From Nitrospirillum amazonense (lineage in GTDB: Bacteria; Pseudomonadota; Alphaproteobacteria; Azospirillales; Azospirillaceae), in the NCBI RefSeq assembly GCF_007828035.1, contig NZ_VITV01000001.1:434001-498000 (forward strand): DNA of 64,000 bases. The letters are read 5' to 3'. The position numbers and the translations under genes are program-made. Position 1 is the first letter of the stretch; each line of letters begins with the position of its first letter. Of the stretch, positions 1 through 6,905 are shown in pieces. The notes beneath the pieces were generated by a model. It saw nothing but the letters and a program-made list of their open reading frames with translations. It had not been told where the DNA came from and made no database searches.

Positions 1-270
1 GGTGATGGACGGCCGGTCGGGCGTCAGGGGATTGGCCAGGCTGAGGTCATGCAGCACCAGGCGGGCGATGACCCCGCGCTGCACCTCCGGCTCCGCCCGC
101 ACCACCACGCCGCTGGCGGGGTCGTCGCTCAGGCGCGCCATGACGGTCTGGGCCCAGCCGGGCAGATCCACCGCGTAGGGGAAGACCACCACCAGGACGA
201 CCGCCATGAGAATGAGGAACCCCACCAGGCGGAACAGCAGGCGGAAGGGGGCCGTGATCAGGGACAGCAT
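1..270 (-). CDS. N-terminal part of a membrane-anchored protein (partial)
   Basis: The frame is open from an ATG at 270 to the window edge, about 90 codons. The N-terminus has a hydrophobic segment (about residues 5-32, MLSLITAPFRLLFRLVGFLI and onward), which looks like an uncleaved signal anchor. It is followed by a soluble stretch containing VVVRAEPEVQRGVIARLVL. This layout, one membrane anchor and a periplasmic body, occurs in AsmA/TamB-type envelope proteins, but too little is visible to assign a family. It points away from the tRNA gene downstream. Function unknown. Confidence 0.5.
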   Translation of the reverse strand, partial: MLSLITAPFRLLFRLVGFLILMAVVLVVVFPYAVDLPGWAQTVMARLSDDPASGVVVRAEPEVQRGVIARLVLHDLSLANPLTPDRPSIT

Positions 271-455
271 GCGGGTTTGGCGGCGTCCAGGCGGATAGGA
301 TGCGGCGGTGACTGTATCGGTGGTACCCTTGCCCCGCCACCTGTTCTTCGCGGCGCCGATCGCCCGGCGCGGGAGGGATTGGCGCTTGATAAGGGCCGCG
401 TTCGGCGGCGCATCGGACCCATGCCGAAAAATGCGCCGTGGCTTTGGCGAGGGCC

Positions 456-484
456 TTGACAGGCCCCGGTCAGGTGTCCTACAT
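456..484 (+). promoter_or_regulatory. Sigma-70-type promoter for the tRNA-Met gene
   Basis: A perfect -35 hexamer TTGACA (456-461) is followed after 17 bases by CTACAT (479-484), a weaker -10. The predicted transcription start near 491 lies about 35 bases before the mature tRNA 5' end, a normal leader length. Confidence 0.6.
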
Positions 485-525
485 GACGGCCCTCACCAAC
501 GCCGGCCCGTCCGGCGGTGGTTTAT

Positions 526-600
526 GGCAGCGTAGCTCAGTGGTAGAGCAGGGGAATCATAATCCCTTGGTCGGGGGTTCAAATCCCTCCGCTGCTACCA
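526..600 (+). tRNA. tRNA-Met (anticodon CAT), elongator type
   Basis: A 75-nt cloverleaf folds cleanly. The acceptor stem GGCAGCG (526-532) pairs with CGCTGCT (590-596) with one G-U at the first pair. The D stem is GCTC/GAGC. The anticodon stem GGGGA/TCCCT carries a loop with CAT at 558-560. The T stem GGGGG/CCCTC has a TTCAAAT loop. The discriminator is A and CCA is encoded (598-600). The paired 1-72 position argues against initiator tRNA, which has a C-A mismatch. A tRNA-Ile2, whose CAT is modified to lysidine, cannot be excluded from the DNA alone. Confidence 0.92.
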
Positions 601-639
601 ATTCGGTGGTGTCTAACCCGCACCCGCCGCTTACACGAA

Positions 640-680
640 CCCCTGGGGCGACCTGCACGGACCCCAGGGGTTTGTTGTTT
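640..680 (+). terminator. Rho-independent terminator after tRNA-Met
   Basis: A perfect 9-bp stem, CCCCTGGGG (640-648) with CCCCAGGGG (662-670), is followed by the T-rich run TTTGTTGTTT. It lies 40 bases downstream of the tRNA 3' end and also separates it from the convergent lipoprotein gene. Confidence 0.8.
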
Positions 681-697
681 CTGAACATCGCGATAGC

Positions 698-1219
698 TTA
701 CTGGCCCACGGTGTTGCCGACCGACCCCGGTTCCGGCGTCTCCCCACCCAGGACACGCACGAACAGCAGTTCGTCGCCCTCGCTGCTGGCCAGCGTCAGG
801 GTATCCAGATCGCGGCCGGGATCACGCTCGCGGGTCAGGGTGGTGGCGTTGGCCAGGACGTTCAGGTAGTCCTGCTCCAGCTTGGCGCGTTCCGGCGACA
901 GGCAGGCCATGCGGGTGGTGGCGGCCGGCAGCACCTGCAGGTATCCCCCGCCCAGGGTATAGCCACCGCGATAGCGGTTGCAGCCGGCACTGCCCGACAG
1001 GATGTTGGCCGCCCCATCGCGGCTGAAGCGTATGCTGATAGGCCCGCCGTTGCCGCCGGGCATGAGGGGATAGGCGCCGCCGTTGCGCTGCTGCCAGTGC
1101 TGCAGTTCCCACCCCGTGCCGGCCAGGTCCTCCGCCGAGACGTTGGACACGGGCGTGGGCATGGAGCACCCGACCAGGGCCAGAGCCGCCAGGCACATGA
1201 TCGCAACGGTACGCAGCAT
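698..1219 (-). CDS. META/HslJ-domain lipoprotein
   Basis: A 173-residue envelope lipoprotein. The N-terminus MLRTVAIMCLAALALVGC is a lipoprotein signal with lipobox LVGC. The body matches the META domain (HslJ-like): an early GTGWELQHW segment, the core SIRFSRDG, then SGSAGCNRYRGGYTLGGGYL and the conserved ATTRMACLSPERAKLEQDYL. The ATG at 1219 is preferred because GGGGAGG lies six bases before it. An upstream ATG at 1225 directly abuts that ribosome-binding site and a TTG at 1234 lies within its sequence. META-domain proteins are linked to stress or heat-shock responses, but the biochemical role is not established. It is convergent with the tRNA unit. Confidence 0.85.
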   Translation of the reverse strand: MLRTVAIMCLAALALVGCSMPTPVSNVSAEDLAGTGWELQHWQQRNGGAYPLMPGGNGGPISIRFSRDGAANILSGSAGCNRYRGGYTLGGGYLQVLPAATTRMACLSPERAKLEQDYLNVLANATTLTRERDPGRDLDTLTLASSEGDELLFVRVLGGETPEPGSVGNTVGQ

Positions 1220-1332
1220 CCTCATCCTCCCCAAGGTGTCGGCAAGCCCTTGTTCCGCATGCCGAATGTGGTGAGGTCAGACTACGCGCGGGCAAAACCG
1301 CTGGCGATACCCCTTAAGCGTGCGCCGTCCGG

Positions 1333-2364
1333 CTAGGGGGCCTTGCCCTCCGGCCTAAGCGGGTCCGTTTTCCAGAACCAGGCGAAGGCGCGGGCGTATT
1401 CCGCCGCCGTCTCCGCCGTGCTGCCGGGCGTGGTCGCCAGGCTGTGGTCGGCACCGGAAATGCGCCGCAGGGTGACGTCGCGTCCATTGGCGAGCAGCGT
1501 GGCGGCCGTCAGTTCCAGTGACAGCAGGGGTGTGGCCTGGTCCTCCGTCCCGCCGGCCAGGTAGACCCTCGCCTTGGACCGCCGCAGTTCCTCCGCGGCC
1601 GAAACCCGCAAGAAGGAACTCCACCGCCGATAAGGGTGGCCCCAGACGAAGGTGGTGGCGTTGTCGGGGTCGGCGTTGATGGCCCGTACCTGGTCCGCCA
1701 ACCCGTCCAGCCCGTCACGCCCGACATGGGCCCAGCCGCCGCCCAGGTAGGCGAAGGCGATGATGTCGAACAGTTGCGTGGGCCCGCCGGCGCCGAAGGC
1801 CGCGACATCGGTGATGGTGGCGTCGTGCCCCGCCAGCAAGGCCGCCATCACCGCCCCTTCGGAATGGCCGAAAGCCAGGGTGCGGGCCCCGTCCACCCCC
1901 GGCTGTCCCCGCGCGTCGGCCAGCGCCGCCTGCAGCGCGGCCAGCCAGCGCTCCGCCGTGAAGTCCTGGTTGAAACGGGCATCGCAGCCTTCCGCCCCCG
2001 TGCCCTTCGCCCCCTCGGGCAGGCCGGCATAAGGCTTGTCCACCGCCAGCACGGTGAAGCGGCCATCCTTGAGGGCGGCACCCAAGGCGAAGAAGCGGGT
2101 GCTCCTGCGGCCGTCCGTGTCATGGAACAGCGCGGCGCAGCCGGACCCCTGGATGATGACGGCCAACGGCCGCGGCCGCCCCTGGGGTATGGACAGATAG
2201 TAGGTGATGTCGCGTCCCAGAGAGTCGGTGACATGGTGTTCCAGCACCGGCCAGCCCGGCACCGCCGTTCCGGCCGAGGGGGCCGCAGCCGCCCATCCCG
2301 CGCACATACAGCCCATGCATGCCCAGCCCGTCAGGGCCAGGCGGCCCATCCGTCCCCGCATCAT
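1333..2364 (-). CDS. Secreted alpha/beta-hydrolase (343 aa)
   Basis: The N-terminus has a signal peptide ending near CAGWAAAAPSAG. The alpha/beta-hydrolase fold is supported by the nucleophile elbow in LAFGHSEGAVMAALLAG (Ser of GHSEG). A likely acid is the Asp in YLAGGTEDQATPLL and the likely base is the His in ISGADHSLAT near the C-terminus, in the canonical order Ser-Asp-His. An oxyanion-type GSGCAALF segment precedes the nucleophile. The substrate is unknown; an esterase or dienelactone-hydrolase-like activity is plausible. Two ATG codons (2364, 2361) are possible starts. It stands alone between convergent and codirectional neighbours. Confidence 0.8.
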   Translation of the reverse strand: MMRGRMGRLALTGWACMGCMCAGWAAAAPSAGTAVPGWPVLEHHVTDSLGRDITYYLSIPQGRPRPLAVIIQGSGCAALFHDTDGRRSTRFFALGAALKDGRFTVLAVDKPYAGLPEGAKGTGAEGCDARFNQDFTAERWLAALQAALADARGQPGVDGARTLAFGHSEGAVMAALLAGHDATITDVAAFGAGGPTQLFDIIAFAYLGGGWAHVGRDGLDGLADQVRAINADPDNATTFVWGHPYRRWSSFLRVSAAEELRRSKARVYLAGGTEDQATPLLSLELTAATLLANGRDVTLRRISGADHSLATTPGSTAETAAEYARAFAWFWKTDPLRPEGKAP

Positions 2365-2411
2365 CCACCCCCATGTCGTCCACTTACCGGAGAGTGTATG
2401 AGGCGCCAGAG

Positions 2412-3287
2412 CTACAATCCATGTGATGTTGGTGACGGCTCGGTAACAGCCGCATGCACCAGACGGCTGATACCGCCCAGGACCAAGCCATCGGCGCGTC
2501 CCGCGAAGTAGCGGGGGTTCAGCTCCACCGGGCCTACATCCTCCACCGCGCCGTAGCCCAGGCGGCGCAGCTCGGCCCCCAGCGCATCAGGGGTGAAGAA
2601 GCTCCGCCACGGCTCACCCTCCGCCGCCGCGCGGTCGGCCATGGCCTGGAAGGTGGTCTGCTGGGCCTTTGTCAGGCGGTCGGGCGGCAGGCTGTAGTCG
2701 AAGACGATGGCGCTGCCGGCGGGCAGGGTCGCCACACGGCGCAGGGTATCCAGAATGGCGTCCCGCGTCAGGTAGACGGTGACGCCCAGCCAAGCGATGA
2801 AGGCCGGACGGTTCCAATCGAACCCGGCGCGGGTGAGGGCGTCCGTCAGCGTGTCGCGCTCGAAATCGATGGCGGCATAGGCCACGCCGGCGGGCGGCGC
2901 GATACCCGCCGCCTCCAGCATCGCGCGTTTCCAAGCCTGGGTCGCCGGGTGGTCGACCTCGAACACCCGCACACCGGGATGGGGGTTGCGATAGGCAAAA
3001 GTGTCGAGCCCGGCGCCCAGCACCACGTACTGGTCCACGCCGGCGGCCACGGCCATCGCCAGCCTATCCTCGGCGAAGCGGCTGCGCGCCACCAGGGCCG
3101 CGCGCAGGAAGCGGGCGGGCGGCGCGTGCAGCCGCGCCTCATCCGCCCGGATGCGGGCCTCGGCGTCCGGCCCCAGGATGGGCAAGGCCACCGGGTCGGC
3201 GAAAATGACGGGCGCATCCATCACCTGATGCGCCGCCCGTAACGCGGCAACCGCCAGGGCGGTACGGCTGGGACGGCCGGCTTCCAT
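2412..3287 (-). CDS. SAM-dependent methyltransferase, leucine carboxyl methyltransferase (PPM1) family
   Basis: A 291-residue protein beginning MEAGRPSRTALAVAALRAAH, typical of the bacterial TIGR00027/PF04072 family. The SAM-binding motif I reads VDQYVVLGAGLDTFAYR. It is followed by VFEVDHPATQAWKR (acidic SAM-ribose loop) and FIAWLGVTVYLTRDAI, a signature of the group. The frame extends seven codons further upstream to 3308, overlapping the antitoxin stop, but the family start at 3287 is preferred. Substrates of bacterial members are mostly unknown. It lies 10 bases after the antitoxin gene, so it may be co-transcribed with the toxin-antitoxin pair. Confidence 0.85.
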   Translation of the reverse strand: MEAGRPSRTALAVAALRAAHQVMDAPVIFADPVALPILGPDAEARIRADEARLHAPPARFLRAALVARSRFAEDRLAMAVAAGVDQYVVLGAGLDTFAYRNPHPGVRVFEVDHPATQAWKRAMLEAAGIAPPAGVAYAAIDFERDTLTDALTRAGFDWNRPAFIAWLGVTVYLTRDAILDTLRRVATLPAGSAIVFDYSLPPDRLTKAQQTTFQAMADRAAAEGEPWRSFFTPDALGAELRRLGYGAVEDVGPVELNPRYFAGRADGLVLGGISRLVHAAVTEPSPTSHGL

Positions 3288-3297
3288 TAAAGGAACC

Positions 3298-3609
3298 TCA
3301 AGCAGCAACGGCGGTGTGCGCCTTGCCCTTGGCGGGCGTCAGGCGAATTTCCACATCCACATCCAGATCATTCAGGAAACGCAGCAACCGATCCAGGGTG
3401 AAGCCCGACAGCTTGCCCCGAACCAGGGCAGACACCTTGGGCTGATCAATGCCTAGGATTTGCGCTGCCTGGACCTGGGTCAGCTTACGTTCTTCGATCA
3501 CGTCACTGATGCGCGACGCAATTTCCGCCTTGACCTGGCGTATCTCCGGGTCAGGCAATCCCAAGTCCGCGAAGACGTTGCCGCTACTCACCATTACGTC
3601 GTCATTCAT
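3298..3609 (-). CDS. XRE-family antitoxin (HigA-like)
   Basis: A 103-residue protein with a central helix-turn-helix, about residues 40-75 (KLTQVQAAQILGIDQPKVSALVRG and onward), matching HigA2-type antitoxins that bind their own promoter and neutralise an adjacent RelE-fold toxin. The N-terminal segment VFADLGLPDPEIRQVKAEIASRISDVIEERKL is typical of the group. The ATG at 3609 overlaps the end of the toxin gene by 8 bases, so the pair is translationally coupled with the toxin gene first, the HigBA order. Codon use is visibly less GC-rich than the flanking genes, consistent with acquisition. Confidence 0.85.
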   Translation of the reverse strand: MNDDVMVSSGNVFADLGLPDPEIRQVKAEIASRISDVIEERKLTQVQAAQILGIDQPKVSALVRGKLSGFTLDRLLRFLNDLDVDVEIRLTPAKGKAHTAVAA

Positions 3610-3979
3610 TGCGCTTATCCTTTTGGCGCCGACGATGATCTTCTTCAGCCAACTTCAGGCGGGTCCTAATTAAATCCATATCCGCTTGAGGGGTCGCGAT
3701 CCCCCTCTTCGATTTCTTCTGAAAGGCATGAAGGACATAGATGGCATCTTCAAAGCGGACCGTATAAACGCACCGGTACGCATCCCCATCATGGTCATCA
3801 AGCAATTCTAAAATCTGACTTCCGCCAAAGCCCTTAAGCGGCTTCGCATTGGGGTGCTTTTTCCCAATTTGGGCTTGGTAAAGTCCAAAGCCCACCAAAT
3901 CTTGAACATCCTCAGGGAATTCCCTCAAATCCTTATGGCTTGAGGCTATCCATCGGACTTCTCGCCTTCCCAAAACCAT
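3602..3979 (-). CDS. RelE/HigB-fold toxin (Gp49-like family)
   Basis: A 125-residue protein with the hallmarks of Gp49/HigB-type mRNA interferases: the N-terminal VRWIASSHKDLREFPEDVQDLVGFGL, the mid-part GKKHPNAKPLKGFGGSQILELLDD, and the core YRCVYTVRFEDAIYVLHAFQKKSKRGIATP with its FQKKS hallmark. The C-terminal helix is highly charged (EEDHRRRQKDKRNE). AAGGAGGGG lies 12 bases before the ATG. It precedes and overlaps the antitoxin gene. The expected role is ribosome-dependent mRNA cleavage; no functional proof follows from sequence. An array of 8-bp repeats lies 60-155 bases upstream. Confidence 0.85.
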   Translation of the reverse strand: MVLGRREVRWIASSHKDLREFPEDVQDLVGFGLYQAQIGKKHPNAKPLKGFGGSQILELLDDHDGDAYRCVYTVRFEDAIYVLHAFQKKSKRGIATPQADMDLIRTRLKLAEEDHRRRQKDKRNE

Positions 3980-4038
3980 AACCAGTATGCCCCTCCTTAG
4001 GGCCGGCTGAATGGGTGGTCATTTCAGCTTCTCCTTCA

Positions 4039-4134
4039 TCGTCAGGTCGTCAGGTCGTCAGGTCGTCAGGTCGTCAGGTCGTCAGGTCGTCAGGTCGTCA
4101 GGTCGTCAGGTCGTCAGGTCGTCAGGTCGTCAGG
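4039..4134. repeat. 8-bp tandem repeat, 12 uninterrupted copies
   Basis: The unit GTCAGGTC repeats without a mismatch over 96 bases (4039-4134, exactly 12 periods). It sits in the gap between the end of mnmA and the start of the toxin-antitoxin operon. The unit length is not a multiple of three, so copy-number change would shift any overlapping frame. Perfect identity suggests recent slippage-driven expansion. Confidence 0.97.
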
Positions 4135-4225
4135 CACAATATGCCAAATTTAGCATTCCTTCAAGCGCACAGCGCTCCGCTGGATTCCTAGCTGGGTCTA
4201 CGGGCTCAATTTGTGTCGCGGCAGC

Positions 4226-5362
4226 TTAGGCCGCGCCCACGATCCAGCCGCCGCCCAGCACGCGGTCGCCCTGGTAGAAGACGGCGGCCTGGCCGGGGGC
4301 GACGCCGAACTGGGGCTGGTCCAGTTCAACGGTGGCTGCCCCCTGGGTATCCAGGAACAGGCGGGCCGCCAGGGCCGGCTGGGCGGAGCGCAACTTGACC
4401 GTCACGGGCACGCCATCGGTTGGGATGGCACCGCCCAGCCAGTTCACCTCGCGCACGGTCACGCGGGTCCTGGCCAGGGCCGCGCGCGGGCCCACCACCA
4501 CCTGGGCGCTGGCGGCATCCACGCGCACCACGTAAAGCGGGTCGGTATCGCCGCCGGGCTCCACCGCCAGGGTGGCGTTGCCGCCCAATCCTAAGCCCTT
4601 GCGCTGGCCCACGGTGTAGTGGATGACGCCGTCATGCCGGCCCAGCACACGGCCGTCGACATGCACGATCTCACCCGGCGTGACCGCGCCGGGACGCAGG
4701 CGGTTCACCACCGCCGCGTAGGAGCCGTTGTGGACGAAGCAGATGTCCTGGCTGTCCGGCTTGTCGGCCACCGGCAGGTTGTAGCGGTCGGCCAGCGCCC
4801 GGGTTTCCGTCTTGGGCATGCCGCCCAAGGGAAAACGCAGGAAGTCCAGCTGCGCCTGGGTGGTGGCGAACAGGAAGTAGCTCTGGTCCTTGGACGGGTC
4901 GGCGGCACGGTGCAACTCGGCGCCGTTTGCCCCTTGCACCCGGCGCACGTAATGGCCGGTGGCCAGCGCCTCCGCCCCCAGGTCGCGGGCCTGGTCCAGC
5001 AGGTCACGGAACTTGACCCGCTGGTTGCACCGCACGCAGGGGATGGGCGTTTCGCCGCGCAGGTAGCTGTCGGCGAAATCCTGCATCACCGCGTCGGAGA
5101 AGCGGGATTCGTAGTCCAGGACGTAATGGGGGATGCCGATGGTCTCGGCCACGCGCGAGGCGTCGTAGATGTCCTGGCCGGCGCAGCAGGCGCCCTTGCG
5201 CCCCACGGCCATGCCGTGGTCGTACAGCTGCAGGGTGACGCCAACCACGTCGTAGCCCTCCTCCTTCAGGAGGGCCGCGGTGACCGAGCTGTCCACCCCG
5301 CCGGACATGGCGACCACCACGCGGGTGTCGGCCGGCGCCTTATCGAAGCCTAGGGAATTCAT
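4226..5362 (-). CDS. mnmA: tRNA-specific 2-thiouridylase MnmA
   Basis: A 378-residue protein that thiolates U34 of tRNA-Glu, -Gln and -Lys using sulfur relayed from a cysteine desulfurase. The ATP-binding PP-loop SGGVDSS is at residues 20-26. The catalytic Cys pair is visible as Cys109 (PIPCVRCNQ) and Cys208 (DSQDICFV), spaced as in the E. coli enzyme. The [12 protein letters not shown] motif and the C-terminal barrel (VGQRKGLGL onward) are complete. The ATG at 5362 ([10 protein letters not shown]) is chosen because the upstream extension has no family counterpart. It lies downstream of the ferredoxin gene on the same strand. Confidence 0.97.
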   Translation of the reverse strand: MNSLGFDKAPADTRVVVAMSGGVDSSVTAALLKEEGYDVVGVTLQLYDHGMAVGRKGACCAGQDIYDASRVAETIGIPHYVLDYESRFSDAVMQDFADSYLRGETPIPCVRCNQRVKFRDLLDQARDLGAEALATGHYVRRVQGANGAELHRAADPSKDQSYFLFATTQAQLDFLRFPLGGMPKTETRALADRYNLPVADKPDSQDICFVHNGSYAAVVNRLRPGAVTPGEIVHVDGRVLGRHDGVIHYTVGQRKGLGLGGNATLAVEPGGDTDPLYVVRVDAASAQVVVGPRAALARTRVTVREVNWLGGAIPTDGVPVTVKLRSAQPALAARLFLDTQGAATVELDQPQFGVAPGQAAVFYQGDRVLGGGWIVGAA

Positions 5363-5536
5363 GGGCCCGCATATGGGCCAAGATGCGCCAAAGCGCAAGC
5401 GCGGCCTGGCGGTCATTCCCGCAAGGCCGGCCTGTGTGTTTGCACGCCCTCAGACGCCGGGCGCCCGCATCCGCGGGCTTGGCTTCCTCGCTCCGCCCTT
5501 CGGTGCTCGCTCCGGCGCCCGCGGTCGCGGGCTACA

Positions 5537-5562
5537 ACGGCATGAGGAGAACCTCATGCCGT
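5537..5562 (-). terminator. Hairpin directly after the ferredoxin stop codon
   Basis: A perfect 11-bp stem, ACGGCATGAGG (5537-5547) with CCTCATGCCGT (5552-5562), and a four-base loop begin five bases after the ferredoxin stop. No T-run follows on the minus strand, so it may act as a weak terminator or an mRNA 3'-end protector rather than a classic intrinsic terminator. Confidence 0.5.
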
Positions 5563-5567
5563 CGGCA

Positions 5568-5882
5568 TCACTTGGCGCCCGGCAGCTGCACGACCAGGCC
5601 GTCCAGCTCTTCGGAGATGCGGATCTGGCAGCCCAGGCGCGAGGTCTTGGTCAGGCCGAACGCCAGGTCCAGCATGTCCTCCTCATCTTCCTTGGCATCC
5701 GGCAGCAGGTCGTACCATTCCGGCGCCACGACGACGTGGCAGGTGGAGCAAGCCAGCGAGCCCTCGCAGGCGCCTTCCAGATCGATGTTGTGCCGACGCG
5801 CGACCTCCAGGATCGACAGGCCCAGCGGCGCGTCCACCTCGCGGCGGGTTCCATCGGTCTCAACGAACGTCATCTTGGGCAT
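5568..5882 (-). CDS. fdx: [2Fe-2S] ferredoxin, adrenodoxin/ISC type
   Basis: A 104-residue electron carrier. Four cluster ligands are present: Cys39, Cys45, Cys48 ([14 protein letters not shown]) and Cys85 ([10 protein letters not shown]). This is the C-x5-C-x2-C-x36-C spacing of the adrenodoxin/Fdx family used in Fe-S cluster assembly. The acidic patch [14 protein letters not shown] typical of partner docking is present. The start at 5882 ([11 protein letters not shown]) fits the family; ATG 5873 is also possible. In ISC operons fdx follows hscA. Here it is separated from hscB by plus-strand genes and a DUF1275 gene, with mnmA downstream. Confidence 0.93.
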   Translation of the reverse strand: MPKMTFVETDGTRREVDAPLGLSILEVARRHNIDLEGACEGSLACSTCHVVVAPEWYDLLPDAKEDEEDMLDLAFGLTKTSRLGCQIRISEELDGLVVQLPGAK

Positions 5883-6096
5883 GGGATCTGGATCACTCTG
5901 ATAAGGGTTGGCCAATAAATGGATCGTCACCGGCGGGCGCCCCGGACGCCGCCCGGATCAGCCTGCTTTGGTAGAGGGCGGCGGCCCACTTGTAAAGATG
6001 GCGTCACGCATGCCGGCCGCCAACGGTGCGCCTGCGGCCGGGCGCGTCATGGAATCGACACGGACGGCGCTGTATGAAGGTCGGGAATCGCTGCCC

Positions 6097-6795
6097 ATGA
6101 CAGACAAGGCCCGTCCCATGCTGCCCCTTCGCTGGCTGTTGCCATCATTCCTGGCCCTCGCCCTGATGGCCCAGCCCGCCGTCGCGGCCAAACCCCAGGG
6201 CACAAAAGCGGCGCCGGGCGATGGTCCCCAGGGCATCGCCAACCTAAATCCCATCGCCCTTGAGTACGGCGTCAACACGCTGGACAACTTCGCCCCGGAC
6301 GGCCGGACGGCCATCGTCATCCGCGCCTGGCGCGATAACGGCAACGCCTGGGGCCACGCCACCTACATGGTGTTGATGAAGCCGGCCGGCGGCGACCGCC
6401 ACGGCTGGAACCTGGTGTCGGTGGAGGCGGAGACACCGCCCGGCGTCGCGGAAATCGTGCGGGACAGCCCGCACACCGGGGAGGACGCATTGCGATCCGT
6501 CGTCTTCGCCCACGGCACGGTGGAGGGCAAGCCGCAGACCTTGCTGTTGATCGCCACCCGCAAGATGGGTGACTCCGTCCCCGACCCGGCCCCCACCACC
6601 ATCGCCGTCTATCAGCTGACCGCCAACGCCCAGGACGACGACCCCGTGGGCACCACCCCCGACACCTTCCGCCGCATCCGCAGCTGGCAGACCAAGAAGC
6701 CCTATTGCAGCAGCGACGCCGCGCTGGCAACCGAGCTGCACATCCCCCGCCCCGCCGACAGCGAGGCGCCGGAGACGGCCGACGGCTGTTCCTGA
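6097..6795 (+). CDS. Secreted protein of unknown function (232 aa)
   Basis: The ATG at 6097 gives a signal peptide, MTDKARPMLPLRWLLPSFLA through an Ala-rich AQPAVAA cleavage site. The mature part (AKPQGTKAAPGDGPQGIANL onward) contains FAPDGRTAIVIRAWRDNGNAWGHATYMVLM and ends in a segment with one disulfide-capable pair (KKPYCSSDAAL, ADGCS). Its beta-rich look suggests a carbohydrate-associated or VCBS-like fold, but I recognise no family. The reading frame opens upstream to 5908 without a credible start. It is divergent from fdx and precedes the CocE-type hydrolase gene. Confidence 0.7.
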   Translation: MTDKARPMLPLRWLLPSFLALALMAQPAVAAKPQGTKAAPGDGPQGIANLNPIALEYGVNTLDNFAPDGRTAIVIRAWRDNGNAWGHATYMVLMKPAGGDRHGWNLVSVEAETPPGVAEIVRDSPHTGEDALRSVVFAHGTVEGKPQTLLLIATRKMGDSVPDPAPTTIAVYQLTANAQDDDPVGTTPDTFRRIRSWQTKKPYCSSDAALATELHIPRPADSEAPETADGCS

Positions 6796-6905
6796 CCCCA
6801 TCCCAATCGCCGCTTCCGCCAGGATCCGTAATGGCTTAGCTTGACGGCCAAACGGTTCGGGCGCCGGATCGCCCGCAATTGGGCATTGGCTGGATGGGGA
6901 ATGGC

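Noticed and set aside
526-600. Initiator tRNA-fMet
   Set aside because: The first acceptor pair is G-U, not the C-A mismatch of initiator tRNAs.
4039-4134. CRISPR array
   Set aside because: Units are 8 bp with no spacers, and no cas genes are present.
4011-4229. Short frame reading through the 8-bp repeat (SGRQVVR repeats)
   Set aside because: It is created by the repeat itself, with no upstream ribosome-binding site or conserved flanks.
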